A stretch of 19,986 nt of DNA from Hondaea fermentalgiana (lineage: Eukaryota; Sar; Bigyra; Thraustochytrida; Thraustochytriidae). This document shows positions 18,654 to 19,986 of the stretch, one piece after another. Position numbers and translations under genes: made by a program. The notes beneath the pieces were generated by a model, which had not been told where the DNA came from, made no database searches, and was given only the letters and a program-made list of their open reading frames with translations. The stretch is from assembly GCA_014084085.1 (NCBI GenBank), contig NPFB01000185.1, positions 154,429 to 174,414 of the forward strand, read 5' to 3'. The first letter of the stretch is position 1; each line of letters starts with the position of its first letter.

Positions 18654-18868
18654 AAGGAGCTCCGTTTGAACCCCGAATTCGAAACGACAAATGGGACCGA
18701 TCTCAAACGTAGAGCTGCAAGTATCGGTGCCTTTGACTGGTGGAAGGAGGCTAAGAACTCTGCTGCAGCAAAACGTAATAAGCGTTCTCGAGTTGACGAA
18801 AATGAAAGCCGACAGTCTACAATAGACCCAAATCGTAAGCAAAAAAAAATCCAACGTTTAAGTGTTAC

Positions 18869-19732
18869 TTACTCGATATCGAACATGCGAATTATGTTGT
18901 CGAGATGCGCATGAAAAGCGTCCAGAACGTAGCGCTCGAAAATTCCGAAGTTCTTCTGTTCGCGTGCCGCTTGTAGGCTCAAAATATACCAGGTTCGACT
19001 TTTCAGCTGCGTGTTGTTGCCTCGCTCCATGCGCTCTGCGGTGTAGAGACTTGGATTTCTGCTGGGCTCGACAAGGGCGATAGGAACTGGAAAATCGATC
19101 CTGAAAAACCAGGAAAACAGAATCCGGGCGGTGCGTCCATTTCCATTTGCGAACGGGTGGATTGTAAGGAAACGAATAAAGAAATCGGCCGCATTAGCAA
19201 TCTTTTCCTGCAAGGGCAACTTCCCAACAACTTCCTTATTTGCATACTCCAAAAGATCGCTCATCTGACCATCGATATTTTGCGGAAGTGTATACACGTA
19301 TGGGACCTTCGTAGTTTTCCCCTTGTCATTAAGCACAAGGGCAGAGGCGGGCATGATGCGTCGACTTGACCTCTCACCGGGTTCTGAGCCCAACACCACT
19401 GCGTTGATGGACGCAACGAAGTCCCAGTCCAGTTTGTCTCTCTTTTCAAACATGAACTTCTTGGACGCACGGCGAACAGCAGTTTGTTTGCTCTCAGTGG
19501 GGAAGGAGGATTCCATGGTGAGAGTATCCTCGGCAAACCTGTCCAATAGAAACTCTTGTATGTTCATCTCTTCCAGCTCGCTTCTCTTGATGATTCTAGA
19601 CCTGAGCGCCTCGACCTTCGCGACCGTGTCCTTCCATTCCTACTCAGCACTGTCCTGACACTCGGGCACGCCAGCATCCATGTAGTAAACGCGCGGCCCG
19701 CGCTTCATCGAGGCGCTTGACTCGTCGCCCAT
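18869..19732 (-). pseudogene. Fic-domain protein gene with an in-frame TAG near the 5' end
   Basis: The intact part is 19567-18869, 232 residues from an ATG. It is a Fic fold: an INAVVLGSEPGER flap region, then HPFANGNGRTAR at about residues 137-148, the signature HPFx(D/E)GNGRxxR of enzymes that transfer AMP or other phosphate-containing groups to target proteins. The fifth motif position is Asn rather than Asp/Glu, which should alter Mg binding. The frame upstream remains open and coding-like, and a well-placed ATG (GCAGCGATGG) lies in frame at 19732, but codon 31 is TAG (19640-19642). This may be a nonsense mutation, a sequencing error, an intron ending at that TAG, or simply non-coding leader with translation from 19567. 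The 3' end is also unusual: the TAA lies inside GAGTAAGT, a consensus splice donor in the phase used by neighbouring genes. I see no clear inhibitory (S/T)xxxE(G/N) helix. Confidence 0.6.
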
Positions 19733-19986
19733 CGCTGCCTCGCCACAGCAGAGAGCACCAAGCAGCACAATTAGATGAGTGTTTGTACCAACCTCTCGCT
19801 CTCCCTCTCGGGCACTCACTCTCCCTCTCCCTATCTCAGAGCCCCTGCTTAACTTTGGGTATGAAACTGCGTTCTTTGTCGGTTCCGCGACGATTTAAAA
19901 ACTTCTTTACCCCTCCTTGGGTTTATTTTTTTTTTTTAAGACCGTCTTTTTATAAGAGCAGGAGCAAAAATATACGGAGATTTGAC
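19733..19986. other. 5' flank of the Fic gene, CT-rich
   Basis: No coding sequence is recognised. It holds a CT-rich tract (about 19793-19841, GA-rich on the Fic strand), a 13-base T run (19926-19938) and, on the minus strand, TATAAAAA (complement of 19947-19954), about 220 bases before the upstream Fic ATG and a possible TATA element. Confidence 0.35.

Overview
The window reads as nuclear DNA of a flagellated single-celled eukaryote. Genes sit on both strands with short GT-AG introns, starts follow eukaryotic ATG contexts, and products include a Qb-SNARE, a TMEM107-like ciliary transition-zone protein, a PP2C phosphatase, a very large ankyrin protein and a Roc-COR GTPase. A stramenopile such as a thraustochytrid fits the gene style, but that is inference. 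TAG, TGA and TAA all end genes here, so the genetic code appears standard.

Layout. At 1-2160 (+) is the 3' part of an Arg/Ser-rich protein with a C-terminal helical region that weakly recalls a globin. At 2535-3190 (+) is a three-exon TMEM107-like gene. At 3862-4521 (+) is a Vti1-like SNARE, meeting tail to tail a 1190-residue ankyrin protein at 4610-8182 (-). A 1.15 kb gene-free stretch with small repeats separates that gene from a divergent coiled-coil/ankyrin/PP2C phosphatase at 9335-11227 (+).

The centrepiece is 11784-17188 (+), a 12-exon gene that I assembled by following splice sites and phase. Exon 1 carries the start, ten consecutive small exons each encode one leucine-rich repeat, and one long exon encodes a Roc GTPase, a COR domain and a C-terminal TIR domain. 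All eleven introns are phase 2, and the spliced length is an exact multiple of three (1242 residues). Eight repeat exons are exactly 84 nt at a spacing near 254 bp, with recognisable blocks shared between introns. The repeat array therefore looks like an expandable, possibly alternatively spliced recognition module on an NLR-like signalling protein.

Downstream, 17471-18130 (-) is an acidic protein with MEA1-like features, 18246-18653 (+) is an unrecognised small protein, and 18869-19732 (-) is a Fic-domain gene whose frame is interrupted by one TAG near its start and ends in a consensus splice donor. ROCO-TIR, Fic, PP2C and the ankyrin protein are all signalling or interaction proteins. Any functional link between them is conjecture, because eukaryotic neighbours need not be co-regulated.
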